Positions 1 to 7,690 of a stretch of DNA of 64,000 nt are shown here, piece by piece. The stretch is from CAVWDU01 sp963753815. GTDB lineage: Bacteria; Pseudomonadota; Gammaproteobacteria; Pseudomonadales; Halieaceae. The stretch covers positions 1,240,001 to 1,304,000 of the forward strand of contig CAVWDU010000003.1 of NCBI GenBank assembly GCA_963753815.1. Direction: 5' to 3'. The notes beneath the pieces are model-generated. The model saw only the letters and a program-made list of their open reading frames with translations, was not told where the DNA came from and ran no database searches. Position 1 is the first letter of the stretch; every line of letters starts with the position of its first letter. The position numbers were made by a program, and so were the translations under genes.

Positions 1-220
1 CAGGGGGTGGCTTATGAAAGCCATTGAGGAAAGTCTGCAGCGCTTCGCCGGCTCCGGTTGAGCCGACCAGTAGCCACACCGCATCAACACCCAACCGAGG
101 ATCACAATCGTCAGTCAAACGCTCTCCGGGCTGGTCATCCGGCGTGGTGCTTTCGCGGTCCGGGACACCCTGCTTCACGCGATCGCGCTTATCCGGCCAC
201 AACCGCAGCGACGAATTCAT
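1..220 (-). CDS. CheB-like chemotaxis methylesterase, N-terminal fragment (cut by window edge)
   Basis: The minus strand is open from an ATG at 218-220 to the window edge, about 73 codons with no stop. After a charged, variable N-terminus of about 45 residues it reads DAVWLLVGSTGAGEAL followed by LQTFLNGF and a proline run. This resembles the start of CheB methylesterase catalytic domains, where a small-residue loop (G-[AS]-S-[AT]-G-G) carries the catalytic serine; here the loop is VGSTGAG. There is no receiver domain before it, so it would be a stand-alone or ChpB-like CheB. A GGAAA tract lies just upstream of the ATG. It follows the 270-854 gene after 49 bp on the same strand, suggesting one operon. 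Only the first part is visible, so the assignment is tentative. Confidence 0.5.
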   Translation of the reverse strand, partial: MNSSLRLWPDKRDRVKQGVPDRESTTPDDQPGERLTDDCDPRLGVDAVWLLVGSTGAGEALQTFLNGFHKPPP

Positions 221-269
221 CGTCGTTTCCGCGCGTATCCATACGCGCTGGGGCGGGCGGGACGCTGGC

Positions 270-854
270 TCATTCGCTTGGGAACATATAGTTCTTGAAC
301 GGCTCCATGTGCCCGGGCTGAAAATCCTGCAGCTCGTAGATGTTCAGCTTGTGCATGAAGGTCAGGCAGCGTTGAAAGACCTTGTCGGCCTGGTAGGCGG
401 ATGGCGGAATTTCATACTTGTCGGTGATCTGCGCGAATATCATGGTGGCAATATTCCTCCGGCTCTGGTCTTCACGATACATCGCGTGATTCACCGGTGA
501 CGCCACCACAGGTGAGCCATACACAAGAAACGCCTCCCAGTGTCGGGGATCCTGGCTCCCTTCCAGTTGATCGACGAGAAAGCGCACGATGTTACGCAGT
601 TCGAGTGGCGGTGGCAGGATGTCTTTCTGCAGCCACTTGCGAATATCGGTCTCTCGCCAGTCACTATTGATCGCCATGATGCTGGTGACCCGACCCTCGG
701 TCTGCGGCGGTGCCGCGCCGGAGAGATCCCACAGCATGTTGAGCCGTGCCGAAAAGCCAAGTGCCGGTGGCAATTCATCGACCGCCATGCGGCGATAGTC
801 GGACTGGTAATCCTGTACATTCTTGGTCTTTTCGATGCCCAGTTCACTCGCCAC
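270..854 (-). CDS. Unknown protein with XRE-like helix-turn-helix segment (194 aa)
   Basis: I do not recognise a named family. The GTG start at 852-854 has a GGAGGA about 8 nt upstream, and the gene overlaps the end of the upstream AAA+ gene by 11 nt, so the two are translationally coupled. Residues about 35-95 read like an XRE-type DNA-binding module: RLNMLWDLSG, then ETDIRKWLQ and a PPPLELRNIVRFL segment, matching the pattern R-x3-L...RKWL...P-x4-L-x2-I-x2-L of Cro/CI-like domains. The C-terminal 100 residues are acidic and aromatic-rich with no recognised motif. No signal peptide or membrane segment is visible. Its setting between a pseudo-AAA+ protein and a CheB-like gene suggests a regulatory or chemosensory role, but this is inference. 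Confidence 0.6.
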   Translation of the reverse strand: MASELGIEKTKNVQDYQSDYRRMAVDELPPALGFSARLNMLWDLSGAAPPQTEGRVTSIMAINSDWRETDIRKWLQKDILPPPLELRNIVRFLVDQLEGSQDPRHWEAFLVYGSPVVASPVNHAMYREDQSRRNIATMIFAQITDKYEIPPSAYQADKVFQRCLTFMHKLNIYELQDFQPGHMEPFKNYMFPSE

Positions 855-2154
855 CGGCAGTGTCCTCCATTTGCTTCAGCCGCTTCTGGTAGGTCGGCAC
901 CGATACCGCCATGATCTGCGCCCTGGTCTTGATACTGACCGAACTGGCGTGGCTCTCGAGGTGGGCCAGCAAGAGCCCGGTCGCCTGGTCCAGTGGCGAG
1001 GTATCAGGCATCGCCAGGCCTCGAATCCACTCACCCGCCAATCGACGGCACTCGCGCCACCTCGGTTCAACCCGTCGCTGCTCACCTCGCTGCTCGATAC
1101 GGGGTAACCACCGGCTTACGTTGCGCGACCGGGTGTGCAGAAAACTGGCTACGGCGGGCATGTCGTCACGATAGCGCTCGACGACGGCCAGAACGATCTC
1201 GTCAGCCACCCAGTCACCCAGCGGCAGCGCGTCTTCCGCGAGAACAGCTGCCCGAACCGCATCTGCCAGGGCGATATCCAATTCTTCGAACGCCGTGGGT
1301 ATGTACTCTTCCTCCGGGCCGGTATCATCCTCTACCTCAGTCAGGAATGGCTTGAGTTCAGCGACGGCCAGCGCTCCGGGCGCTTTCTCATCGCGATAGA
1401 TTCCCAGGTCGACGGGGGTCAGCCATTCCTTGTTGCTGCTGTCCAGCGCGGCGACAATCCGCTGGCGCATCTCGGTGATATTGCCCGGCCAGTCGTAGGA
1501 CAGCATGGCTTTTTCAGCGTCGGGGGTGAAGCCGCGCATCGCCCGGGCGCGATCGCTACACTCCTGGCCGAGAATCTTGTGCGCCCAGCGCAGTACTGCC
1601 TGCTTCCGGTCCTTGATGGGAGGAACATGAATCGGGTAGCCGGCAAACACGCTGGCCAATTTTCCGGTCAGTCCACCGTGCTCCATCAGGTGTTCGATGC
1701 TGTCGCCGAACAGACCCACAAACTTGGCCCTGGGCAGGTAGCGCGGAGGACTGCTGTCGGCAAGAATGCGGGTGCTGAGCTGGCGCGCGAGTTTATTCTG
1801 GGCATCCGGGTTCATCAGGTCGGGAGATTTGAACACCAGCGTATCGCCTTCGGCAGACGCCAGCGCCCGGCCGATACGAGTGATCGCTTCATCCCGGTTG
1901 CGAAATTCCCGGCAATTTATAACGACAATTTCGCCGGTGCCCCGGCGGTTTTCCTGGTGGACGATCTTTGCGATGTACATCTTGCCGGTGCCGCGGGCGC
2001 CGATGACGGCAATCGGAATATCCGTTCCCGACAGGAAGCGGGCCTGGTCGACCGCACCCTCCATGTTGTCGATCACGTAACCCTTGATCGTCGCGTCATC
2101 CGGGAACTCTTCCTGGAGGAGGCGCAGCTGCGGGTCGTAGAGTGGCTGATACAT
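844..2154 (-). CDS. Degenerate sigma-54-activator-like AAA+ protein (pseudo-bEBP, 436 aa)
   Basis: The fold markers of the NtrC-type sigma-54 interaction domain are present in order: an altered Walker A (GARGTGKM, residues about 53-60), VVINCREF, GDTLVF at the Walker B position, the sensor-like KFVGLFGD, YPIHVPPIKDRKQ, and the sensor-II stretch SYDWPGNITEMRQRI. The catalytic features are lost. Met follows the Walker A Lys in place of Thr/Ser, the Walker B Asp-Glu is replaced (KSPD), and the GAFTGA sigma-54 contact loop is absent. Residues 250-436 are a non-standard extension ending in a possible HTH (IKTRAQIMAVSVPTYQKRL). An active bEBP would have all three features, so this protein probably does not remodel sigma-54 holoenzyme and may be an adaptor or DNA-bound scaffold. 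It is the first gene of a leftward operon with the 194-aa protein and the CheB-like gene. Confidence 0.65.
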   Translation of the reverse strand: MYQPLYDPQLRLLQEEFPDDATIKGYVIDNMEGAVDQARFLSGTDIPIAVIGARGTGKMYIAKIVHQENRRGTGEIVVINCREFRNRDEAITRIGRALASAEGDTLVFKSPDLMNPDAQNKLARQLSTRILADSSPPRYLPRAKFVGLFGDSIEHLMEHGGLTGKLASVFAGYPIHVPPIKDRKQAVLRWAHKILGQECSDRARAMRGFTPDAEKAMLSYDWPGNITEMRQRIVAALDSSNKEWLTPVDLGIYRDEKAPGALAVAELKPFLTEVEDDTGPEEEYIPTAFEELDIALADAVRAAVLAEDALPLGDWVADEIVLAVVERYRDDMPAVASFLHTRSRNVSRWLPRIEQRGEQRRVEPRWRECRRLAGEWIRGLAMPDTSPLDQATGLLLAHLESHASSVSIKTRAQIMAVSVPTYQKRLKQMEDTAGGE

Positions 2155-2558
2155 GGATTAGTCTTTTACCGAATGTCGGGTTTGCCGCGAGGTTTCTCCG
2201 GCACGCTAAAATTATCTCAGCCTATCGCCGTTTGGAAGTAGGCCCAGACTCCGAACGGCGAGATATCTCGGGATATTTACATTTAGTTCACGAATTACCA
2301 CCACGGCAGGCGCCATGGGGCCAAACCCGTGCCCTTTTGCACTGAGCCTCGCCCTGGCGGGCCACTGCCACACTCAGAGCACCGACCTGCAAAGCCTTCG
2401 CGCAGGAAACGCCTGTTGCCCGGCGCCTGCACAACTATAGTGACCAGGCGCAACCCGCTGACTCACCACGTGGCGGCTGCGGTCGACCGGGTTTTGGTCA
2501 TTACCAGATCACGTCGAGCCGGTGATAGCTGAGTTGCAGTCAGCCGGAGGCAATCCAA
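2155..2558. other. 404-bp gene-free spacer
   Basis: This spacer lies between the start of the pseudo-bEBP gene and the end of the marR gene. It must contain the leftward promoter of the pseudo-bEBP operon. A perfect 12-bp palindrome, CGAGATATCTCG, sits at 2259-2270 about 105 bp upstream of that gene and could be an operator. Short open frames exist on both strands but look like noise. No clear rho-independent terminator for marR was found. Confidence 0.5.
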
Positions 2559-3143
2559 TTATCCATCCGCGGCAGGTGTTCCGTTCGAGGTGACATTGAT
2601 GCCCTTCAGCGCCTGCAGGCTCCCGGCGGAATCAGAAGGTCGATCCAGAGTGCCGACATCAAGCACCGGCGAGGCATCGATATGCTCTGCATCCATCATA
2701 TGGGCCACCCGCTGCAGCGCGGCAATGATCATCGTCTGCTCCCAGTCCTGCAGATCGTTGAACTGCCGGGCAAATTGTTCCTGCAGCGGCGTAGGCGCAT
2801 TGATGATGACTTCATCGCCATGCCCGGTGAGACGGACATGCACCTTGCGCTTGTCGACAGTGGAACGCTCCCGCCTCACCAGCTCCCGCTTTTCAAGACG
2901 ATCGAGGATGTTGGTGACGGTAGCCTGACTGAGGCTGACTTCCCTGGCCAGCTGGCCGATGGTGCTGGGCTCCAGTTTGCGGATTGCCTGCAACAACAGG
3001 ATTTGGGGCGCGGTCAGGCCGGACGTCTTGGCAAGGTGCCTCGAGTGGAGGTCCGTCGCCCGGATGACGCGGCGCAGGGACGTGAGCACCTGTTCCAATT
3101 GATCCACTATCTGCTCCGGCCTGCTGGTCGCCCGCACTGACAC
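2559..3143 (-). CDS. MarR-family regulator, CosR/EctR-like (194 aa)
   Basis: A winged-helix MarR protein. The recognition region reads TIGQLAREVSLSQATVTNILDRLEKR followed by the wing RSTVDKRKVHVRLT, the classic MarR signature (DxR-x4-LT, here with K). A C-terminal tail of about 40 residues after the dimerisation helix is longer than in short MarR proteins. The GTG start lies 4 nt after the stop of the BCCT transporter gene, so it is co-transcribed and coupled; no strong ribosome-binding site of its own is visible. Established knowledge: MarR proteins of the CosR/EctR1 group repress ectoine and betaine synthesis and uptake genes in salt-adapted gammaproteobacteria. Linkage to a BCCT transporter supports the same role here, controlling the spacer at 4759-5049. 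The subgroup call is inference. Confidence 0.8.
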   Translation of the reverse strand: MSVRATSRPEQIVDQLEQVLTSLRRVIRATDLHSRHLAKTSGLTAPQILLLQAIRKLEPSTIGQLAREVSLSQATVTNILDRLEKRELVRRERSTVDKRKVHVRLTGHGDEVIINAPTPLQEQFARQFNDLQDWEQTMIIAALQRVAHMMDAEHIDASPVLDVGTLDRPSDSAGSLQALKGINVTSNGTPAADG

Positions 3144-3147
3144 GACA

Positions 3148-4758
3148 TTAGGGACTATCGTTGCTCATGGCAAGGCTTTGGGTGCGATCGCTTTCAGCCC
3201 TGGCTGACTCGCGGACGTTGGCGTTCAATCCCTTGTACAGACTCACGCAAACCAGCAACAGCACGAGCGTGAACGGGATCCCGGCGGCCACTGTCCCCGC
3301 CTGCAGAGCGCCCAGCGCCTCGCGGCCACCGCCGTAGAGCAGCGCGCCAGCCAGCAGTCCACCCATAGAGGCCCAGAAAATTCGCTGCGGCACCGGTGGA
3401 TCGTGCTTGCCCCCCGCCGTGATGCCGTCAATGACCAGCGAGCCGGAATCGGAAGAGGTGATAAAAAACACCAGCACCAGCACCACGCCAACCACGGTCG
3501 TGACAGCGCTGAAGGGCAGGTTCTCGAGCATCTGAAAAGTGGCAAGGCTCATGGAACTCATGCCATTGGCGAGACTGCCTATGCCATTCTGCGCCTGGTA
3601 AAGCGCGTTCATGCCGAACACGCTCATCCACAGCAGGGTCACGAGGGTGGGGACGATGAGTACCACGACGATAAACTCCCGCACTGTGCGCCCCTTCGAG
3701 ACCCGGGCAATGAACATGCCGACGAAGGGTGACCAACTCACCCACCAGGCCCAGTAAAACACGGTCCAGTCCTGCATCCACTGCCGGTCGTCACGGCCCA
3801 CCCAGTTACTGAGCGGTACGATTTGTTCGAAGTAGTGGCTGCCTGTATCCAGTAGAGCCGTGAACACGTTGATATTCCCGCCAACAATGGCGATGAAGAG
3901 CAGCAACATGGCCGCCATGGCGATATTGAGGTTACTCAGGACCTTGACTCCGCCTTCCAGGCCGCGCACCACCGAAAGAATGGCGACGAATGTCACAAAT
4001 ACAATCACCGACAGCTTGGTGTTCAAGGCATCTTCCAGCCCGAACAGCATGGTCAGGCCGGCATTGACCTGCGCCGCCCCCAGCCCGAGTGAGGTCGCCA
4101 GCCCGAATATGGTTGCCAGCACGGCGAAAGTATCGATGACGTGCCCCGGCCACCCCCAGCAGCGCTCTCCCAGCAGGGGATAAAAAGCGGAACGCAGCGT
4201 CAGGGGCAGCTTGCAGTTGTAGCTGAAGAACGCCAGCGCCAGGGCAACAACAGCGTAGATCGCCCAGGCGTGAAAGCCCCAGTGATACATCGTGGCCGCC
4301 ATGGCCATATCCGCGGCCAACGCTGTCTGGGGCTCTACACCCAGGGGCGTGCCACTACTGCCGGAATAGTACGTCATCGGTTCGGCCACACCCCAGAACA
4401 TCAGGCCGATGCCCATGCCGGCTGCGAACAGCATCGAAAACCAGCTGGCGCGGGTGAATTCGGGCCTGGCGTCCGCTCCGCCAATCCGCACTCTGGCCAC
4501 GGGAAGTACGGTCAGCGCCAGGCAGAACAGCAGCACAAGGCTGACTGAGATCATCATGAAACTGTCGAACGTGGCCAGGCACCAGCCGCGTACATCGGCG
4601 AGCATCTCGTTGGCGGGCTCCGGGAACTGTATGGTGGCCATCACGAACAAGACGATCAGGCTGGCACTGACAAAGAACACCGGGTTGTGGATGTCCATGC
4701 CCCAGATTTCGATATTGTCTTCCCCGATCGTGTAGTCAGACTGGTATTTGCTCGTCAT
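3148..4758 (-). CDS. BCCT-family compatible-solute (betaine/carnitine/choline) transporter
   Basis: A 536-aa, twelve-helix secondary transporter of the BCCT family. Diagnostic stretches are the glycine-rich GMGIGLMFWGVAEP in TM3, and the tryptophan-rich segment DWTVFYWAWWVSWSPFVGMF with FIARVSKGRTVREF after it, which is the BCCT signature and lines the substrate site. The family is sodium- or proton-coupled and imports glycine betaine or related quaternary-ammonium or sulfonium solutes. The N- and C-terminal tails are short, so it lacks the long osmosensory tail of BetP. It is the first gene of a two-gene unit with the marR gene and is divergent from a TonB-dependent receptor gene. The exact substrate cannot be read from the sequence. 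Confidence 0.93.
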   Translation of the reverse strand: MTSKYQSDYTIGEDNIEIWGMDIHNPVFFVSASLIVLFVMATIQFPEPANEMLADVRGWCLATFDSFMMISVSLVLLFCLALTVLPVARVRIGGADARPEFTRASWFSMLFAAGMGIGLMFWGVAEPMTYYSGSSGTPLGVEPQTALAADMAMAATMYHWGFHAWAIYAVVALALAFFSYNCKLPLTLRSAFYPLLGERCWGWPGHVIDTFAVLATIFGLATSLGLGAAQVNAGLTMLFGLEDALNTKLSVIVFVTFVAILSVVRGLEGGVKVLSNLNIAMAAMLLLFIAIVGGNINVFTALLDTGSHYFEQIVPLSNWVGRDDRQWMQDWTVFYWAWWVSWSPFVGMFIARVSKGRTVREFIVVVLIVPTLVTLLWMSVFGMNALYQAQNGIGSLANGMSSMSLATFQMLENLPFSAVTTVVGVVLVLVFFITSSDSGSLVIDGITAGGKHDPPVPQRIFWASMGGLLAGALLYGGGREALGALQAGTVAAGIPFTLVLLLVCVSLYKGLNANVRESARAESDRTQSLAMSNDSP

Positions 4759-5049
4759 ATATCGCTCATGCGCTGCACTTCACGGCCCCAATACTTAGAA
4801 TACTACGCTATGCTCACCTATTTCCGGCCATCTTTCATCCTTTATGATGGAGGCTCATGGGGGCACATTGTCGGGATATCGGATATCAGGAGCGGAAAAT
4901 CGGTCATTTTGCAGCGATTTCAGCCAAATTATCCCACAAATTTTGCTGAGCCTTGAGAACGCCACTTCATGGTGGGTAGAATATCTATCGAGTAGAAAAC
5001 ATTCGTATTCGAACAAAACCCTGCCCGTTTTCGCAAGCTGACTGTAAGG
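4759..5049. promoter_or_regulatory. Divergent control region between BCCT gene and TonB-dependent receptor
   Basis: A 291-bp spacer that is more AT-rich than its flanks and must hold both outward promoters. Visible structure includes GGATATCGGATATC at about 4874-4887 (a GATATC pair), an A/T-rich run around 4915-4940, and the receptor start preceded by GTAAGGATGTCC. The MarR protein of the BCCT operon is the obvious candidate to bind here. No promoter could be assigned with confidence. Confidence 0.45.
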
Positions 5050-7479
5050 ATGTCCATGTTCAGAAGAAAGGCCCTGTATGGTGCCATGGTGGCGGCTACT
5101 GCCGTCAGCCAGGCCCAAGCCCAGCTGGAAGAGGTCATCGTCACCGCGACCAAAAAGGAATCCAGTGCCCAGGATATCCCCATCGCCATCACCGCTCTGG
5201 GCGAGGACTCCCTGCAACAGCTGGGTGTCACCAACTTCGCCGACTACCTGGTGCAACTGCCGGGCGTTACCGCCGGCGGTGGCGGGCCGGGCACCAACAC
5301 GATCTACATCCGTGGCGTGGCGTCGACCACACCGAACCTGTCCACGTCCGGCGTGGCTGGACTGGCACCCAACGTCGCGTTCTACCTGGACGAGCAACCG
5401 TTGACCCAGCCTGGCAGGAACCTCGATGTGTACGCGGCGGACCTGAGTCGGGTGGAGGTGCTGAAGGGCCCCCAGGGCACCCTGTTCGGAGCCAGCTCCC
5501 AGGCGGGCACCGTGCGCCTGATCACCAACAAGCCGGACCCCTCCGGCTTCTCCGGCAAATTGAAGATGGGTACTGCCTACACGCAGGAAGGCGAGCCCAG
5601 CTACAACGCGGAAGCCGCCGTCAATATCCCGGTGACCGACGACTTCGCCCTGCGCGGCGTGGTCTACGTCGACGAGAAGGGGGGCTTTATAGACAACGTG
5701 GCCGGGACTGTCACCGCGCGGGAAAGCGCGCGATTCCAGTCCGGTGGCTTCCAGGGCAGCGACGACCTCTCAGGGGTCGACTTCCTGGAGGTCAGCAATG
5801 CCACCCGGGACGAGGATGATTTCAATGAGGTGACCTATGCCGGCGCCCGCCTGGCAGGCTTGTGGTACTTCGCCGATGACTGGAGCCTGCTGGTTGGTGC
5901 GGCCCAGCAGAGCATTGACTCCGAGGGCGTGTTCTACCAGGACCCGGAGCTGGATGACCTGGAGATCAACCGGTATGAGCAGGATACGCTTGAGGACGAT
6001 TTTGAAAACTACAACTGGACCCTGAGCGGGCGAATCGGCGCACTGGACCTGCTCTACACCGGCGCCTATACCGAGCGGGAGGCAGAATCCCGGGTGGACT
6101 ACACCGACTATCTCTTCGTCGGCCAGTATATTCCTTACTATATCTGCGATTATTCGGTGTCCTACCCGACCGGCGCGCCCAGTGGCACCTGCCAGCCCCC
6201 CAACCTGTTCGTCAAGAGTTACGTCAAATCCGAAGTCCAGACCCACGAATTCCGCATCACCACGGACCAGAGCCGCGCTATCCGCGCGATCGGCGGCGTA
6301 TTCTACAGCGACATGGAGCTGCGAGAGGACAACCAGTTCACTTACCCGGGATCGACCCAGGTAATAGCGGCAGATGGCGAAAGCATCGGTTTCGGGCCTA
6401 ACTTCTCGGCTCAGGGCGCCTCCGTGCGCGACCGCAGCCAGTGGGCGCCCGGCGTCATCTTCCGCAACGACGTCCTGCGCAAGGACGAGCAACTGGGTGT
6501 GTTCGGTGAGGTCAACTTCGACCTCACCGACACGTTTACGGCCACCCTGGGCGCCCGCTGGTACGATATCGAGGTCGACCTGCTCGGCAGCGCGGCGGGC
6601 TCCTTCGGCAATCTCGGTGCCGATGAGGACAACAACGCCGGCAACAACCTCGACGAGATATTCAGCGGTGACAACGACAAGGCCGAAACCGACGGCGTGA
6701 TAGGCAAGGTCAGCCTGCAGTGGATGCCCACGGTGGATCAGCTCTACTACGTGACCTGGTCCGAGGGCTATCGCCCCGGCTTCCTCAACCGGCCCGGTGG
6801 CGCGGTATCGCAGGACGGGTCCTACACCGTACCTTTCGCCATGGACACGGACGAGGTCACCAACTACGAACTCGGCTGGAAACTCGACCTGCTGGACAAC
6901 ACCCTGCGCTTCAACGGCGATGTTTTCTTCGTGGAGATCGAAAACCTGCAGGTGGGCATCTTCGATACCAGTATCACCAACCTCTTCTTCGCCGACAACG
7001 CTGCGGATGCGGAAGTCACCGGCCTGGAGGGGGACATCACCTGGGTGCCCGCCTCGGTGCTCGGCCTCACGCTGACCGGCGGGTTTTCATTCCTCGATAC
7101 GGAAATCACCGATAGTTTCGTGACCAACTTCGTCCGCGAGGGTGATGAACTGGCCTTTGCACCGGAGTTCCAGGCCACCATCAATGCCCGCTACGAGTGG
7201 GACCTGGCCTCGGGCAAGATCGCGCATGTGATGCTCAACGGCAGCTACTCGGATGAGGTCAACACGGATATCGTCGCAGACAACAGCATTACCCTGGACA
7301 GTTGGTCCTTGTGGAATTTCACCACCGGGGTATCAACCGATGCGTGGACGGCGGAGCTGTACGTGGAAAACCTGGCGGACGAGCGGGCAGAAATTTCAGG
7401 TAACGCGATTTTCAACCGCTCCCGTATCACCGTGGCCCGGCCCCGCACCGTGGGCCTGCGCTTCGCGTACGACTTCTAG
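5050..7479 (+). CDS. TonB-dependent outer-membrane receptor (809 aa)
   Basis: A gated beta-barrel importer of the outer membrane. It has a signal peptide (MSMFRRKALYGAMVAATAVSQAQA) and then a TonB-box-like stretch, EEVIVTATKK. The plug domain follows at residues about 35-155, with DIPIAITALG, LPGVTAGGGG, IYIRGVAS and VEVLKGPQGTLFGASSQAGTVRLIT, the usual plug end. The rest is a 22-strand-type barrel rich in acidic and aromatic loops, ending VGLRFAYDF with the terminal Phe needed for Bam-assisted insertion. It belongs to the large receptor class (FecA/CirA-like) that is very numerous in marine Gammaproteobacteria and serves carbohydrate, lipid or siderophore uptake. A TPR-sulfotransferase gene follows, a common neighbour of these receptors. 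The substrate is unknown. Confidence 0.93.
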   Translation: MSMFRRKALYGAMVAATAVSQAQAQLEEVIVTATKKESSAQDIPIAITALGEDSLQQLGVTNFADYLVQLPGVTAGGGGPGTNTIYIRGVASTTPNLSTSGVAGLAPNVAFYLDEQPLTQPGRNLDVYAADLSRVEVLKGPQGTLFGASSQAGTVRLITNKPDPSGFSGKLKMGTAYTQEGEPSYNAEAAVNIPVTDDFALRGVVYVDEKGGFIDNVAGTVTARESARFQSGGFQGSDDLSGVDFLEVSNATRDEDDFNEVTYAGARLAGLWYFADDWSLLVGAAQQSIDSEGVFYQDPELDDLEINRYEQDTLEDDFENYNWTLSGRIGALDLLYTGAYTEREAESRVDYTDYLFVGQYIPYYICDYSVSYPTGAPSGTCQPPNLFVKSYVKSEVQTHEFRITTDQSRAIRAIGGVFYSDMELREDNQFTYPGSTQVIAADGESIGFGPNFSAQGASVRDRSQWAPGVIFRNDVLRKDEQLGVFGEVNFDLTDTFTATLGARWYDIEVDLLGSAAGSFGNLGADEDNNAGNNLDEIFSGDNDKAETDGVIGKVSLQWMPTVDQLYYVTWSEGYRPGFLNRPGGAVSQDGSYTVPFAMDTDEVTNYELGWKLDLLDNTLRFNGDVFFVEIENLQVGIFDTSITNLFFADNAADAEVTGLEGDITWVPASVLGLTLTGGFSFLDTEITDSFVTNFVREGDELAFAPEFQATINARYEWDLASGKIAHVMLNGSYSDEVNTDIVADNSITLDSWSLWNFTTGVSTDAWTAELYVENLADERAEISGNAIFNRSRITVARPRTVGLRFAYDF

Positions 7480-7690
7480 CCCGGTTCGGTCAGCGTTCCG
7501 GCGACCGATCCAGGTCGCGCCGCTCACCGAGGACGACGGCCATTGCCTGCGCGACGCGCCTTGCTCAGCACGCATCAGAGCTCCGCTGATTGCGATTGCC
7601 ACTATTCAGAGTTGCCCTGGCAACTCTCGCAAGGTCAGTGCCCAGGCGGTACCATGCCCGGGCGTTGATTTTCTGGTCCCGTTAGCCGAT

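Noticed and set aside
24..500. 158-codon open frame on the plus strand at the left edge
   Set aside because: It is antisense to the 270-854 gene and to the CheB-like fragment and has no domain-like motif; the minus-strand genes have ribosome-binding sites and overlaps typical of an operon.
1135..2241. 368-codon plus-strand frame opposite the pseudo-bEBP
   Set aside because: It is a mirror of the GC-rich coding strand; the minus strand carries recognisable AAA+ landmarks and the plus frame has none.
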